From NCBI GenBank assembly GCA_946699065.1, contig CAMPDV010000289.1, forward strand, positions 248,001 through 312,000: a DNA stretch of 64,000 nt, written 5' to 3'. Under the pieces are notes generated by a model. That model was not told where the DNA came from, made no database searches, and saw only the letters and a program-made list of their open reading frames with translations. Both the position numbers and the translations under genes were made by a program. The stretch is from Loxodes magnus (taxonomy: Eukaryota > Ciliophora > Karyorelictea > Loxodida > Loxodidae). This document shows, piece after piece, positions 26,701 through 38,570 of this stretch. The first letter of the stretch is position 1; every line of letters begins with the position of its first letter.

Positions 26701-28079
26701 TTATATTTTTTTAATTATTTTTATTTTGTAAATTTCATTATATCAATTGATGAATCCCATTAAAGGAATTATAAGTATCTATATTTACTAAAATTTAAAT
26801 TCAGCAAACTTATTCTATATAATTGTCTTAAAGGAGTCAACTTTAAAATATTTTAATTGCTTCATTTTTCTAGAAATTAATTCACTATTAATGAAAAGCT
26901 CCAAAACTTTTTAAATGTGATCATCATTTTAAATTAATACAGAAGTTAATCAATTGAATTTTTGATTTAAGTAGTTATCCTGATTGCTAAGAGGTTATAT
27001 TTTGGTAGTCTATTAAATCTAAATTTTTTGCTTCTTTATATGCTCCTTTCTGGATAAATATATTTCGAGGTTTTATTCATATAACTTAATTTTTTATTTA
27101 TGAAGATCTTTTTAAAATTTATCCAGATTGTATATCTTCTAATATAATATCTTTTTATTTTAGCGAAAAAAGAAAATTTCTGTACTTTATTAAGTTTTAT
27201 CATTTTTTATTTTTAATGCTTAACTAAATTTCTTTAATCTAAGCTTTCTCAACTTGAGCATTTGTTTCTTGCTTAAAAAATTAAGAGCTATTTAAATCCT
27301 GCTGATTAAAAATAATTTAAGCTCTCAAATTGTTAAAAAAATATTGTAAAACTGCATATCTTTTTTATTAGCCTTTTTATGAAGAATTGGATTGTAAATT
27401 TATTTAGAATTTGTTTGGCTTTATTTGAGGAAGATACAACTCTTTTTATAAAATTTAGCTTTATAATTTGACTTTAATTTTTTCAATTAAATTACTATGA
27501 CTTATATTAATAATAATACTCATTTGTTGGATAAGAATTTTATATTATTGGATGAATACACGCATTTCTTAATTAACATACTCTAAATTCTAAAATAATG
27601 TAGAAACTTTACCTAAGCTATTAAAGATAAGCCTATACAACAAATTTTCTTTGTATGCAAATGCTTTATTTAATCAATTTAATTTTTACTATTGAAGTTA
27701 ATTGATTTAAAAGATACCTATTAAATTAAACCTCAATATTAGATTAAAAGTTTATATGATACAACCTAAAATTTTAGATTTTTATTCTTAGCTATAATCC
27801 CTAATTTATTACATGCTATCAAACTAAAAGTTCAATTTTCATAATTGTTTTCTACTTTTTACCTATATTTTTATAATTTTCAACTAAATAAATAAAAAAC
27901 TCTTAAAACGTATATAATTAACAATGAATAGATCCTATTACTTTATTATTCTTTCTTCTTTTGTAATATTTATAATTTTCTATGTTCCTCATAGTTATTA
28001 TTTCATCTCTTATTTTCACTTTATAGTAACTATAGATAAAATGTTATATATTAATTTATGTTTTTAATTATGTTTTATT
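23730..28079. other. AT-rich stretch with one candidate + coding segment
   Basis: Most of this interval shows no motif. The exception is about 25330-25760 on the + strand, which reads DVNLQMDGNSFNIIFVDGQE and then a charged segment with KKLSERDLELIQIKVIF, followed by hydrophobic sequence. It looks like a piece of a membrane protein, but no ends were found. A small palindrome (CTCTCGGAGAG) lies near 25535. A moderately GC-rich patch at 24890-25000 gave no tRNA or snRNA match by eye. Confidence 0.25.
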
Positions 28080-29490
28080 CTAATTTTAGATAATTTAAAG
28101 AAAGAAGTTTAGGTTTAAAAATAAATTTTATACTTTATTAAACATTTATTAGACACTATTAAAACATAATAGACTTTTATCTCACTTGATAAATTTTCTA
28201 CATCGATTCTCAACAATGAAAACTATCTGCCATTTTAAATAAAAGAATAAGCAAATCTATCTCTTGTTTTAATTCCTGTTGCTTTGTATCCTATTTATTC
28301 CTCCAATTATAACAAAAGGTTCTAAAGATACTATAGGATTTAAAAGGCAACAAGAGTTTTGATGTAGTTAGTTCATTTACCTTTCTGTATGTTATTTTCC
28401 TTTTATCTCTAAATGTTTTATTTTATATCTTTGAGAAAATGAATTCTTTATTTATTTTTATTAGTTTTTAATACTAGAAGGAACTTATAAATGAAAATTT
28501 AAATAGATTATTTTCATTTATTTTAATCTTCTATTTTTACTCTTTAGTAGTTTATATATTCTGATAGAGCAGAATATCCTCCTACTACATAAAGATAGTT
28601 TTAAGCTGCTGTTATAAACATGAGCTTTATTTTCTTAGTCAAATTATTTATTTATTAACTATTTCCTTCATAATCGATAGATAAGTTTTCATTGTTTTGA
28701 ATCTCTTTATTCTCTTGATCTAAATTATAAATGTTTGTGGGGTCTAACAGACCACCACTTGAAAAAAGTTTTATTGTTTGAATCTAGTTTTTTACGAGCT
28801 CTAGTACTCGTGAATCTTATTTTCCAAGTCTTTCTTCTTGTATTTACTAATACTTCTGGTTCAGAGTTCCTTTCCGCTTTCAACCTATAGACCTTCCGTT
28901 CTCTCTGCATCAGATTTGATTTTTTCTTCTTCTTATTTGTTATTAAATTTGTTTTCTTCATGATAATTCCTTGATTCTTCCAAATTCTGCACAGTTCTTC
29001 CACAGATGGTTTTTGCTTTTACAACAATAGCACAGCTTCTAAGTTTTCTCTTTATTCTCTTTTAAGAATAATTAATTTTTATATTCAATCTCTTTGCTCA
29101 AATTGAAATTAGTATTTTAGTTATCAATCAGTTATTTATTTATTTCCTATGCTAAGAAACATAAATAACTATTATACTCAATAAAAATTAATAATGTTAG
29201 GATGTTCTTTTATAATATTTTTCTAAGGTCTTTTGCTTTGTCTACTGAATTTCTCTTTCGAATTTATTTTTGGTTTTATTTAGTAAAACTTTAAGATGGG
29301 CTAGCAACTTTTTTACGATATAGAAACTTCTCTACAATTTATTTCTTTGACTTTACGCTATTTAATGGAATCTAAGATTAAAAAACTTCATAAATGCTCG
29401 TTCAAATTAGAAAGAGGATAAATATTTTCGAAATAGTTCCTTTGAATATACCTCTTTAATTTTTTTATTTTCATGAGATAGATAAATCAT
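28080..29490 (-). pseudogene. Degenerate or intron-split zinc-knuckle and Kelch gene
   Basis: On the minus strand an ATG at 29490 opens MIYLSHENKKIKEVYSKELF and a basic helical region. A CCHC knuckle, CYCCKSKNHLWKNC (CX2CX4HX4C), lies at about 28990-29032. Kelch-like blades follow at 28588-28572 (YLYVVGGYS) and 28337-28281 (NPIVSLEPFVIIGGINR). The last block closely matches the Kelch part of the two RING-Kelch genes (YPIVSLEPFVICGGM), with similar spacing between blades. The ATG, knuckle and blades fall in different frames, so it is either split by short introns or decayed. The middle (28720-29000) is very charged. The function is not inferred beyond Kelch beta-propeller folding. Confidence 0.5.
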
Positions 29491-31969
29491 GGTAGTTGCT
29501 GATTTTAGTTAAAAAGATTCCCCACTTTCACTAGGTTTTTAGCTTCGTTGATCTCCCTATTTTTGATTTGTTTATTCTTAGTTACTTTTTTTTGCTAAGG
29601 TCTATATTTTATTTTTACACGATTTGTTCTATTTTTATGCCAAGATTGTTTACATGTGAAGCATGAAATTAAGCTTAACAATATCGCACTATTTTTGGAA
29701 GCATTTATTACGAAACAAATATCTATAAGGCAATAGTGCAGGGAGACTGTAACCAACTTTAAAAAAACTTAAAATATAACTACCGTTTTCAGATCTCTTT
29801 TGTTTGTTTTATAATAGTTTGAAGGTACTATCTTTAAAAGTAGAATTTTAACAGAATTTATCGAAAATAAGAAAATAAAATAGTTAAACAAAAACTTATA
29901 AAGCTTATAAATGAAATCTTGACCTCAAAATCTATATCAAGCAGAAGTAACCAATACACTTAGCAAGTTTAAGACTTTTTTTATTTTTATCTTTGCTATA
30001 AAAAAATAAAAAACCCTTAAAAATTTTGTATATAGAACGGAATTTTAATAAATAGTTTCTAAGCTTTGATTACATTTTAAATCAAAATAATAAAAAATTT
30101 GCATAAATAGTAAATATCAAATGCGAATTTAGAAGAATTATTTGAAATCTTACAGGAATATTGATTCAAATTTGCTCAAACTAAATTCATAAAAAAAAGA
30201 AAATTTAGAAGCTTTAAAAGAATAAATAATTTAAAGCTTATATAAAAAATTCCCATGGTTTGTAATTTTGGTTTTATCATTATTAATATGTTTGTCGAAT
30301 GTTCTCTACTTAAATTAATGCTTAAATAATAAACTGCTTCGCTTTTTAAATTATAGCATTGTGATATTTATCTAGATTACATTGAGTTATATTTTTCTAA
30401 TACAATAATAAATTTAAATTCTAGCAAAGAAATATTTAAGCAAGTGTATTAATGAGTCTGTTCTTTAATAATTTTTCTTAGTTTAACTTAAAAATATTTC
30501 TATTCATTCTTCCATTTGTTTAAGCTGCATTTTTTGAATTACTAAATCACTAAATTTGATAATTGGATCATTAATAAAGAAAACTATTAAAAACGAATTA
30601 AAGCTATTTGAGTTTGCTCTGATTTTAATAAAACTAATTTCTACATCTATCAGTCAACTTTTTTATATTTGCTCTAATTACAAATTTTAGATGGATTTGT
30701 GTGTTATCGTCCCATTAAAAAGATACAACTATTATGCAAAAATTTATCTCCAGAGAAGTTTATGGAGATCAAAATGCTTCACATATCACAATCTTTATTT
30801 TTTAATTATTCTAAACTTTTAGCTAGTTCTATTAAAACAAGAAAAAGCCTTCCTTAGTTTCTTTATATAGTTATAAACGAATAAGATTTGTAAGAAGTGA
30901 CATAAATTTAAGAAAAATAAGCATTATCTAAGGTTAAAAACTTCATTTACATAAAACGTATAAAATCTTTATTTATAAAGACAAATAGTTGCTTTAGCTA
31001 TTCTTTATAAAACAGAAGCATATATAATTATCTTGATTGCTACTTCAATCCTTCTTTTAATAAATTTGAAACTATAACAAGAATTTAGTTAGAGATAACT
31101 AGAAATTTAATTTCGTTTCTAAAAGTTATACTGAAGCTTTTATATAAAGGTAGTTATAAATAAGGTAAGAAAATTAAAAAATGATTATTAAAGCTTTTAA
31201 GTGGCTTCATTAATATGCTTTTAAGTATCTATTATAAAATAAATTTTATTCACTATAAAAGTGTCTATCAAAGATATAATCTGCTAATTATGTAATTTTT
31301 TAAAAGCAATACATTTTACTTTTTAGTCCTAATTATCATCTTTTTATGACATATATTTAGTTAATTTTGTAATTAAAATATTAAATTCATTCTTTTTATA
31401 AAAAAGTTGAAACAGAAAGTAAACAATCATTAGTATAAAAGAAGGCAAATTAAAAATATTATGGTTAATTAGAGAGAAATCAAAGCGAAAATTGTAATAA
31501 TTTCATTAACTTAAGTTAAGTTTGTTTGGATATTATTAAGGATAGTCTAAATACTAATAAGTATTTTTATAAATAAATGAGTAGATTTTATTAATAAATT
31601 AAATTTATAAAGCTATTTTTGATTTAATAAAATAAGGAACTTTATTATATGTTTTGGCTCATATTTAGCTAATAATTGATAAAAAATGAAAGTCTTCTAA
31701 TAACTTCTCACAAGTTAAATAGTGACTATAAAATGCTGATTTATGGAACTACATTTAGTATCTTCGAATCTTATTTCTATAGTAGCATTCATCCGATTTA
31801 ATTCAATTTTTTCAATCTGAGATTGCCATATATGATTTATTATATATTAAAAAACTTAAGATAAATTAAGTTCTGAAAAATATTATCAAATGTTTGAAAA
31901 TAGAAATAAATAAGGCGTTCAATGTATAAGAAAAATTAAATAAATAATAAATAAATAAATTTTATTATA
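29491..31969. other. AT-rich, no gene recognised
   Basis: No domain, paired copy or clean frame was seen. An 8-bp inverted repeat (GCACTATT near 29686, AATAGTGC near 29732) flanks a loop of about 40 bases and is followed by a small GC-richer patch; this could be a small RNA or chance. Confidence 0.4.
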
Positions 31970-32295
31970 GAGCACGTAGCACTCTCGTTGGTGCGCAGCT
32001 ATTAAAAAATATTTCATACTGACAAGAACGTTTGTTACTGATAAAATTATCAGATACTGATAGATCTTGTTCAATACTGGTATAATTATTCAATACTGAT
32101 AAAAATGTTCAATACTGATATAATTTCAGAATATTCGTAATCTTTAATACTTGTTGGAGGTTCAAGGACATGGCAGGTTTGCGTCTCATTGCATCACCAA
32201 AGCAGAGGACGACATGTGTCAATTATGGGTACTTAACTTCCCCAACCCCTGATGAAACCGTCCCTTATTGTTCACCTTCGAACAACTATGGCGAT
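31970..32295 (-). mobile_element. Short interspersed element, type I, copy 1
   Basis: Sense is taken as the minus strand, because a TTTA-type tail follows the conserved hairpin there. From 5' to 3' in sense: the hairpin GTTGTTC/GAACAAC, a GC-richer body with GGGAAGTTAAGTACCC-like sequence, four or five roughly 20-bp repeats of TATCAGTATTGAACA type, then the terminal hairpin GAGCTGCGCACC ... GCGCTC and an AT tail of TTTA units. It is near-identical in plan to the copies at 44286, 53596 and 63789. It has no coding capacity, as expected for a SINE moved by a partner LINE. Confidence 0.75.
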
Positions 32296-32708
32296 ATAAA
32301 TCCTAATATATAATAAAATCCAAATTTAAGAGAAATAAAAGCATTTTTATAAACCTTATTTTTATTTTTTTTAATCTTATTTACATAATTCATAATAGTT
32401 CTTTCATTTATTATTTTTATTTATAAACATTAAAAACTTAAGTTATTCAAAGTTTTTAATATACTCATATATCTTTAAAAAGATCTTAGAAATATGGTAA
32501 ATCTCGCTTCTATAAACTTAGATCTATAATAATTAGAAAAAGAGAACTTGAGTAATTTTTTTATTTTAAAGACAAAATAATTTGTGATTCTTAGCTTTTC
32601 TTAATTTATATAGTTTGATTGACTAAGTTTAGTTTAAACTTTAGATTTTTTCTTATTTAGAACATTTATTTATTTATTTATTTCATTAAAAAATAAACTC
32701 AGATTATA

Positions 32709-32935
32709 GAGCGCGTAGCACTATGATAGCGCGCAGCTCTTTAATTAAAGTTCTTTAAAGTTTAAAAACGTATTATATTACATTCTTCCCTGTGCTAGCA
32801 TCCCTTAGAAATTCTTGTCTCCTTCAGGGCCAGTGTAGGAGTGCTTCCCTAAAGAGACCTTATTCTCAGGCATCGTTCAACATCTCGTTACTTGATGCCT
32901 CGATCTTGACTTACTTGGCTCCTGCCAAGATTATT
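32709..32935 (-). mobile_element. Short interspersed element, type II (different body, same terminal hairpin)
   Basis: It starts on the + strand with GAGCGCGTAGCAC ... GCGCAGCTC next to an ATTT-rich tract, as in the type I copies. After an AT spacer it carries an unrelated GC-rich body (about 32785-32935, beginning CCCTGTGCTAGCATCCC and ending GGCTCCTGCC). The shared end with a different body suggests a second SINE family using the same 3' recognition end. Confidence 0.6.
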
Positions 32936-34082
32936 ATAAATAAGATTACAAATCCATAATTTCTTAAGAGTGTGTAAAAGGTCTAAAAGTTGGATCAAGT
33001 TATAAATAAAAAACTTTTCAAGATTTGAGAAAATTCTTCACTTTAGCACTGGTACAATTTTCTTTTGTTGGCATAAAAAAATTTGATTTTAAAAGAAGTG
33101 CTAAAAATTAATGATTATAATAAAATAATTATGGAAAGTAAGAAAACAAATAGTTGCTAAAACTACTTTATAAACTTAAAGATTCTTCAAAGTAATAAAC
33201 AGATTAAAAAAAATTTCTCTCATTATAGGGCTTAATAATTTTTAGAGTGTAAAAAGTAATCTTTTATTAGATATAAAAGGGAAAATCTTTTATTACAAAT
33301 TGTTGCTTAAGTTCAATATATGCATCATCTTTTAATTTAATTTTAAGATTTATACTCTGCTGAAAAACAAAAATATAAAAATGATACAAAGATTTTGTAA
33401 TTTCTCTATTAAAATATTTTGGTATTAAATATTCACGTCAATATTAGGTTTTAAGGTTTAAAAAAATACAAGATTAAACTACTATAAGAAGATAAAGTTA
33501 TCTCCTGAACTTAAAATAAGTTAAAATTTCTAACCTATTTTTAACAATTTTCAGTTTTTATTAAAAATTGTTACTACTATTATATTATTAAAGCAAAACT
33601 AACCTCATAATAAAACAATTACAATGTAAAAAAAACCTTAATAATGCAAACTTATTAAAAATGCTAAGATTCAAGATGTTTATACGTAAAAATATTTTTG
33701 AAGTTAAATGTTTTAAAAAATATATAAGATAAATAGTCTCTACAGTAGACTGAAAAAAATGTAATGAAAAAATATATTGATGAACAGCCAATTTTTTCTA
33801 TAAAATTTTCGACTCAAGTCTACCTTATTTCAATGAAAAAAAAATTAATTTAAATTTAACTTCGAAAAAAACTGAATAAAAATTGAATATTTAATAATCT
33901 GCTTTCATAGCTTAAATATAATATTAATGTAAAAGAAATTTATTTAAAAATTAAGTTTGAAAGAAAAATTAAGTAAAAAAAGAACTATTAAGAATAAGAA
34001 TAAAAAATTAAACGCAGCTACGAAATATAAGTTTGTATAAAGAAAAAAAATTTATAAATAGCGATGGAAAAAAATTAGTTCT

Positions 34083-34152
34083 TAGAAAAAAAGCTTGAAC
34101 CGGGGACCTTTAGATCTTCAGTCTAACGCTCTCCCAACTGAGCTATTTCGGC
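34083..34152 (-). pseudogene. Truncated tRNA-Phe (GAA)
   Basis: The minus strand reads GCCGAAATAGCTCAGTTGGG and continues with an intact D arm and an anticodon arm with loop CTGAAGA (anticodon GAA, Phe). After GGTTCAAGC the expected 3' half of the T stem and the acceptor strand are replaced by T7 and unrelated bases. Only four acceptor pairs (GAAA/TTTC) could form. The T-run right after the box-B-like GGTTCAAG would stop RNA polymerase III early. It is therefore a tRNA-Phe relic or a truncated transcription unit. Confidence 0.75.
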
Positions 34153-34245
34153 CATTAATTTATATATGACTCCAAGTATGAAAATGAATTTATCTCACTC
34201 TTTAGATATTAAATGAACGACTGGTCTCTTTTCTCCAAAAAAATT

Positions 34246-34311
34246 GACAGCGGTGAAACTTGAACCCATACCCCGAAAGACTAGCGCCTTAGACCCCTCG
34301 GCCACACTGTC
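34246..34311 (-). pseudogene. tRNA-Leu-like gene lacking its anticodon arm
   Basis: The minus strand starts GACAGTGTGGCCGAGGGGTC and ends CACCGCTGTC. The seven-pair acceptor stem, a GGCCGAG-type D arm of leucine tRNAs, the variable-arm sequence TCTTTCGGGG and the T arm GGTTCAAG are all present. The sequence jumps from GGCGCTAG straight to the variable arm, so the anticodon stem-loop is missing, probably by deletion between two CTAG repeats. A T7 run two bases past the end is a good polymerase III terminator. It cannot decode. Confidence 0.7.
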
Positions 34312-34494
34312 TTATAAATTATTTTTCAACCTTTTTTCATAAATTGTTCGTAGTCTTATATTAAGAATTTTATACACCTATTTGTCTTTTTTATTCATTT
34401 TTTTTGGTCAAAAATGATCTTTTTCTATTTCAAAACATTTCAAAAAAATGCCGAAAATATTTATTGATTTTTTCTATTCTTTTTTGATGTTATC

Positions 34495-36960
34495 TAAACT
34501 TTCTCCTTACTTCTTATCTTATTTTAATATAATTACCAATTTATTAGCATCCTTATCTAATTAGATATTTTACTTATTTCGCTTGCTATTAGAAATATTT
34601 TTTTAGTTCTTTTGTTTCTGCTTTATATTATTAGTTTCTCATTTAATATTTTGCAAAGCCACATATCGATTTGGTCACTTCTTATTGGATTTAATTAAAT
34701 CATTTTTCATTGTATGCTTCGCTATCTAAAGTTTCAAATTCGCTAAGATCTATTTTCTCGAATAATTATTTGAATCTCTCTTTAACCTTTTATTGCTTTA
34801 ATATTTGAAAGCTTATCCTTTTAATTTATGGGTTTTTTCTAAATTCTTCCGAAATTTTTATCTTTATTTTGTCTGGCTAATGATCTCCTATTGGTCTCTA
34901 TTTTTAGAATTTTGTGCTGATAATGTAAGTTGTGATATATTGATCCGTTTAGAAGTATTCTATTTTGAATTTCCTTTCCCTTATGTTGATGAAGGTTGTA
35001 TCTTGATTCGAATCTTACATTAAAAAATAATCTTTCATCAAGTTAAATAAGTTTTAGCCTGCATTATTCTGCTCATATGTTAAAAATTGAGGAATATGCG
35101 CATTAAAATTCCCTAAAATTTATAATCCTCTGCTGTTATTATGAATTATTATAGATTTTCATAAAAGTTATTAGTTAATCAGAGTTCGATGTTGTAGTGC
35201 TATATACATTTATCAATGCTACCCATCATCAAGTGTTAAACATATAAATCTTCCTCTCTAAAATAATTCTGCTTGATTGAGATTCGTTATATTAAATACT
35301 TTGGTCTGATGGTAATTCCATCTTTTATATAAAATGCTATTCCTTTGCAGTGTTTTGTGCTCAATTTTATTATTGCTTTGAATCCGTATATATAAGGATC
35401 TTTATCAGTTTGATCCGCAAATATTTCTTAAATTGCCATAATTTCTATCTTTTTTCACACATAAACTTGTTCAATTCTTGTTTTATTTGATTCCTCTGGC
35501 ATTTGTTGTGCCTATGTTTAATTTGCTCTATTTTATTATATTAGTATTTCCTTGTACTTCCTATTTTTCTTGATCCTCCTATCCTGGATTCTTAGTTCCT
35601 CTTCTTTAATATCATGAAAACCAAATCGTTCTAATGTTTATTATTTTTCTGTACTTATGTCTTCAATTTTTTTACTCGATAATATCTTCCTTGCCATTAT
35701 ATATTTGTTTCTTTTTTTTGAAACATCGGTTCGTTTATGCATATTTCCTTCCTGTCACTATTTTCTAGTCTTTTCAGTTTTTTCGCCATATTTCCTATTT
35801 TACTTTCTGTTTTTGTGGCATTGATAGTTTCATCTCCGTTTTATTTATTTTATTTTGTAATTAAGTATATATTAAAATCGATCGTTTTTTAAGTAATTTT
35901 AATATGGTTTAAACTTGTTGCTTTTGCTAAAAATTCAAAGTGATAGTTTATTTGAAGGTTAATCTTCTTCAGTTTTCTTCACTTTCTTTTCCTTCGCTAT
36001 CTGTTTCTCTTTATAATAAGGTATTTTATTCCTGTTTATTCCTGATTTCCGAATGCAACAACTTGATTTTATACTTCCTTAGCATTTCTAATTGTTTCCT
36101 TTATAGCTTTTTTTCTTAAGTATCAATTTGAGCAGAGCCCTTTTTTGGTTACAGTTCATACATTTTAAAATTGATGGTTGGCGATACAACGATACGTTTA
36201 TGGGATTTCCAGAATGACTCAAGTAACTGCTTATATCTCCTTCGTCTAACTTATCTGGTATATTTTATGCATCTTTGATCTCCTTCAATCCTAAATAAGT
36301 TTTCACTTTCCCATTGACTCACGTTGTACCTTTACGGTTCCGATTTCTGTACATACTATTTTCCGTACTACTATATATGGGTTTCTACCTGGCTAAAACT
36401 AAAATACATGTTAAGTGTTTAATGAATCAGATAGCTCTTAATGTATTGAATTCCTCTATGTTTCTTTGCTCTTTTGGCATTACAAAATTTCTACACTTCA
36501 AAGCTTATTTATTTACGAATTGTGTAAGTGTTCCCTTATTTTTGAATCATATAATGATTGCTCCTGTCTGAAGGATTTTCATACTCTCAATAATTTTATC
36601 ATGTTCTTAATTCAGATATCTGAGAAATGCTTGAATGATTTCATTTTCTTGCACTTCTGCTGGATTGAGCCTTTGGCTGTAGTATTCTTCTTCTAAAAAT
36701 TTATTGAAACAGGTAACTCATACGCATTTAGCCGTTTTGAACTGCATATTCTCCTCCTCATTTTATGGTAATTTGCTATTTTATTTTCTTCCATTATAAT
36801 GATTTGCACAGAGCTGTGGTTTGAGTTGATGTTCTAAATTATCTACTTTTTTTGATAGGTTGCTTAGTTTTAAGATTTCTGTCCTTTTTTTTCTGCATTA
36901 CTTCTAGTAGTTATAATATTTTGCGACAGAGTCTTTTTTCTTAAAAATAATATCAAAAAT
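34495..36960 (-). mobile_element. Non-LTR retrotransposon (LINE), copy A: ORF1 and endonuclease part only, decayed
   Basis: On the minus strand an AP-type endonuclease domain can be followed: IMAIQEIFADQTDKDPY (about 35395-35450), KGIAFYIKDGI (about 35318-35350) and GNFNAHIP (about 35090-35113). These correspond to the IQE, VAIYVKDGI and GDFNAH blocks of LINE endonucleases. They lie in different frames, so the copy is broken. Upstream (36150-36950) are a coil-prone segment and a CMNCNQK Cys pair, as in ORF1 proteins. Homology with copy B stops near 34495, so the reverse transcriptase is missing here. The tRNA relics lie just beyond that edge. Confidence 0.65.
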
Positions 36961-37175
36961 CTTATTAAGTTGTAAAGCTCTTTCATGTCTTTATTAAATT
37001 TAATAACTAATCTCGATCCGAGATTGGCGGCATGTGGAATATAGGATTGCTACTTGATATAGTAGTATTTAAGTAAATAAAGTAATAATGTAATAATAGA
37101 TATTTATATACTAATTTTTGATGGTAACTGTTATAAATTACCTTTATAGCTTTTGTAGTCTAAATAATAATAAAA

Positions 37176-38570
37176 ATGTAAGCGTTACCAAAATGCTTAA
37201 TCTGCTTAGAAGATTACAACTTAACTAATGCTCTTCCAACTGTCTTACCTTGTGGACATATTTACTGTGGTTTGTGTTTGAATACTGAGTACTGATTATA
37301 AGGCATAATGTAATGTCCTATTTGTTAAAAAGGATTCCATTTTAGATTTGATGATTTACCTTAAGAAAGTGATTTAATAAGAATGATATTTTAAAACTAA
37401 TAATACATATAAAAGATTTAAGATGCTAGATAGAAATTAAAAGAGATAAGGAGGTAAATTATGGAAAAATCTAAAACCATTACAACCAAATAATCAAACA
37501 TTAGTAATACTCTCATAATACCACTAACTAATATCATCATCAATCATTAACCAACATTTATCTACCAAAAATAACACTCAAATATTATCTAATTCTACTA
37601 ATCACTAAAACCAACTATACTCTAATATAACTCATAACCACCTACAATACTAAAGTCTAAATTAACTTACAATCTAATAAGATAAAAACTATAACACAAT
37701 ACTAAGTAACCAAATATTATTTAGACTAATTAACATAAACTAACCTAACACTTTATATAATCTAACTATATTCACTTTTTTAATTGAGAAATTTAAAGAT
37801 TAAGTTTATTTAATATTTAAACAGAGTAATTACGATAAGTCTAAGTTTAAATTATAATTCCTGATGGCAATAAAAGTATAGAATATTAAAATAAGTTATA
37901 TTTAATTGGAGGATATAACAGAAATTAAAATAAAGGAATAAAAGAAACTTGATAATTTGATTATGAAGGTAATAGAATAAAATTTAGTGATCTAAATGAG
38001 GGAAGAGGTGCCTTTGGAATAGCAGCTGCTTAAAAATATGTTTATGTGGTTGGAGGGTTAACTGATAATAATAAGATTTTATAATCAGTAGAAAAGTTAA
38101 AAATAGGAAACTAAAGTAAACGATAAAACTGTTCCTAGTTTTCATTTGAGATAGTAAGTTAAACTTTAGTAGTAGATAAAAATGAATAAAATATTTATTC
38201 TTTTGGAGGTGTAAATTAGAAAGGATAAACTTTAAAAGATATATGAAAATATAACATATAGAATGATAGATGGAGCAAGTAAAATTTGAATATTCCTGAG
38301 GCTGTATTTTATCCTATAGTTTCTTTAGAGCCTTTTGTCATATGTGGAGGTATGAAAAATTATTATACGAAAGAATATTCAAGAAAAATATATAAAAGAA
38401 ACAAATAGTAATGACAATAAAGTTAAATTTTTAAAGATGTCTATGCTTTAACGGAGATGAAAATAAGAAATAACTATGGATATGCTTTTGCTGTAGAAGC
38501 GCTAAGATTTTCAATAATGAGAATTGATTTAGAAAAATTGAGTTATAGAAGTATTAGAAGTCATAACTGA
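37176..38570 (+). CDS. RING-finger / Kelch protein, copy A
   Basis: A single frame of 464 codons runs from ATG to TGA (38568-38570). Residues 7-60 form a C3HC4 RING: CLICLEDY, LPCGHIYCGLC, CPIC. A low-complexity Asn/Thr/Gln/Ile-rich linker (about residues 95-200) has almost no G on the coding strand. Kelch blades follow: LYLIGGYN, RGAFGIAAAQKYVYVVGGL, NIYSFGGV with DIWKYN, and FVICGGM. Six or so in-frame TAA/TAG per 100 codons and Trp-position TGA (TEY-TGA-LQG, KDI-TGA-KYN) confirm the code. RING proteins are usually E3 ubiquitin ligases, and a Kelch propeller would bind the substrate. The gene is divergent from the LINE at 34495-36960 with about 210 bases between. Confidence 0.85.

Noticed and set aside
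28725..29003. Minus-strand standard-code ORF of 92 codons with very basic composition
   Set aside because: Kept only as part of the zinc-knuckle/Kelch remnant. A neighbouring frame gives a more ordinary acidic/charged sequence across the same bases, so this frame is probably a shadow.
31980..32030. GAGCGCGTAGCAC...GCGCAGCTC read as a tRNA fragment
   Set aside because: No D, anticodon or T arm can be built around it. It is a simple hairpin next to the AT tail.
36314..36696. Overlapping plus-strand standard-code ORFs
   Set aside because: Antisense to LINE copy A; no homologous frame is kept in copy B.
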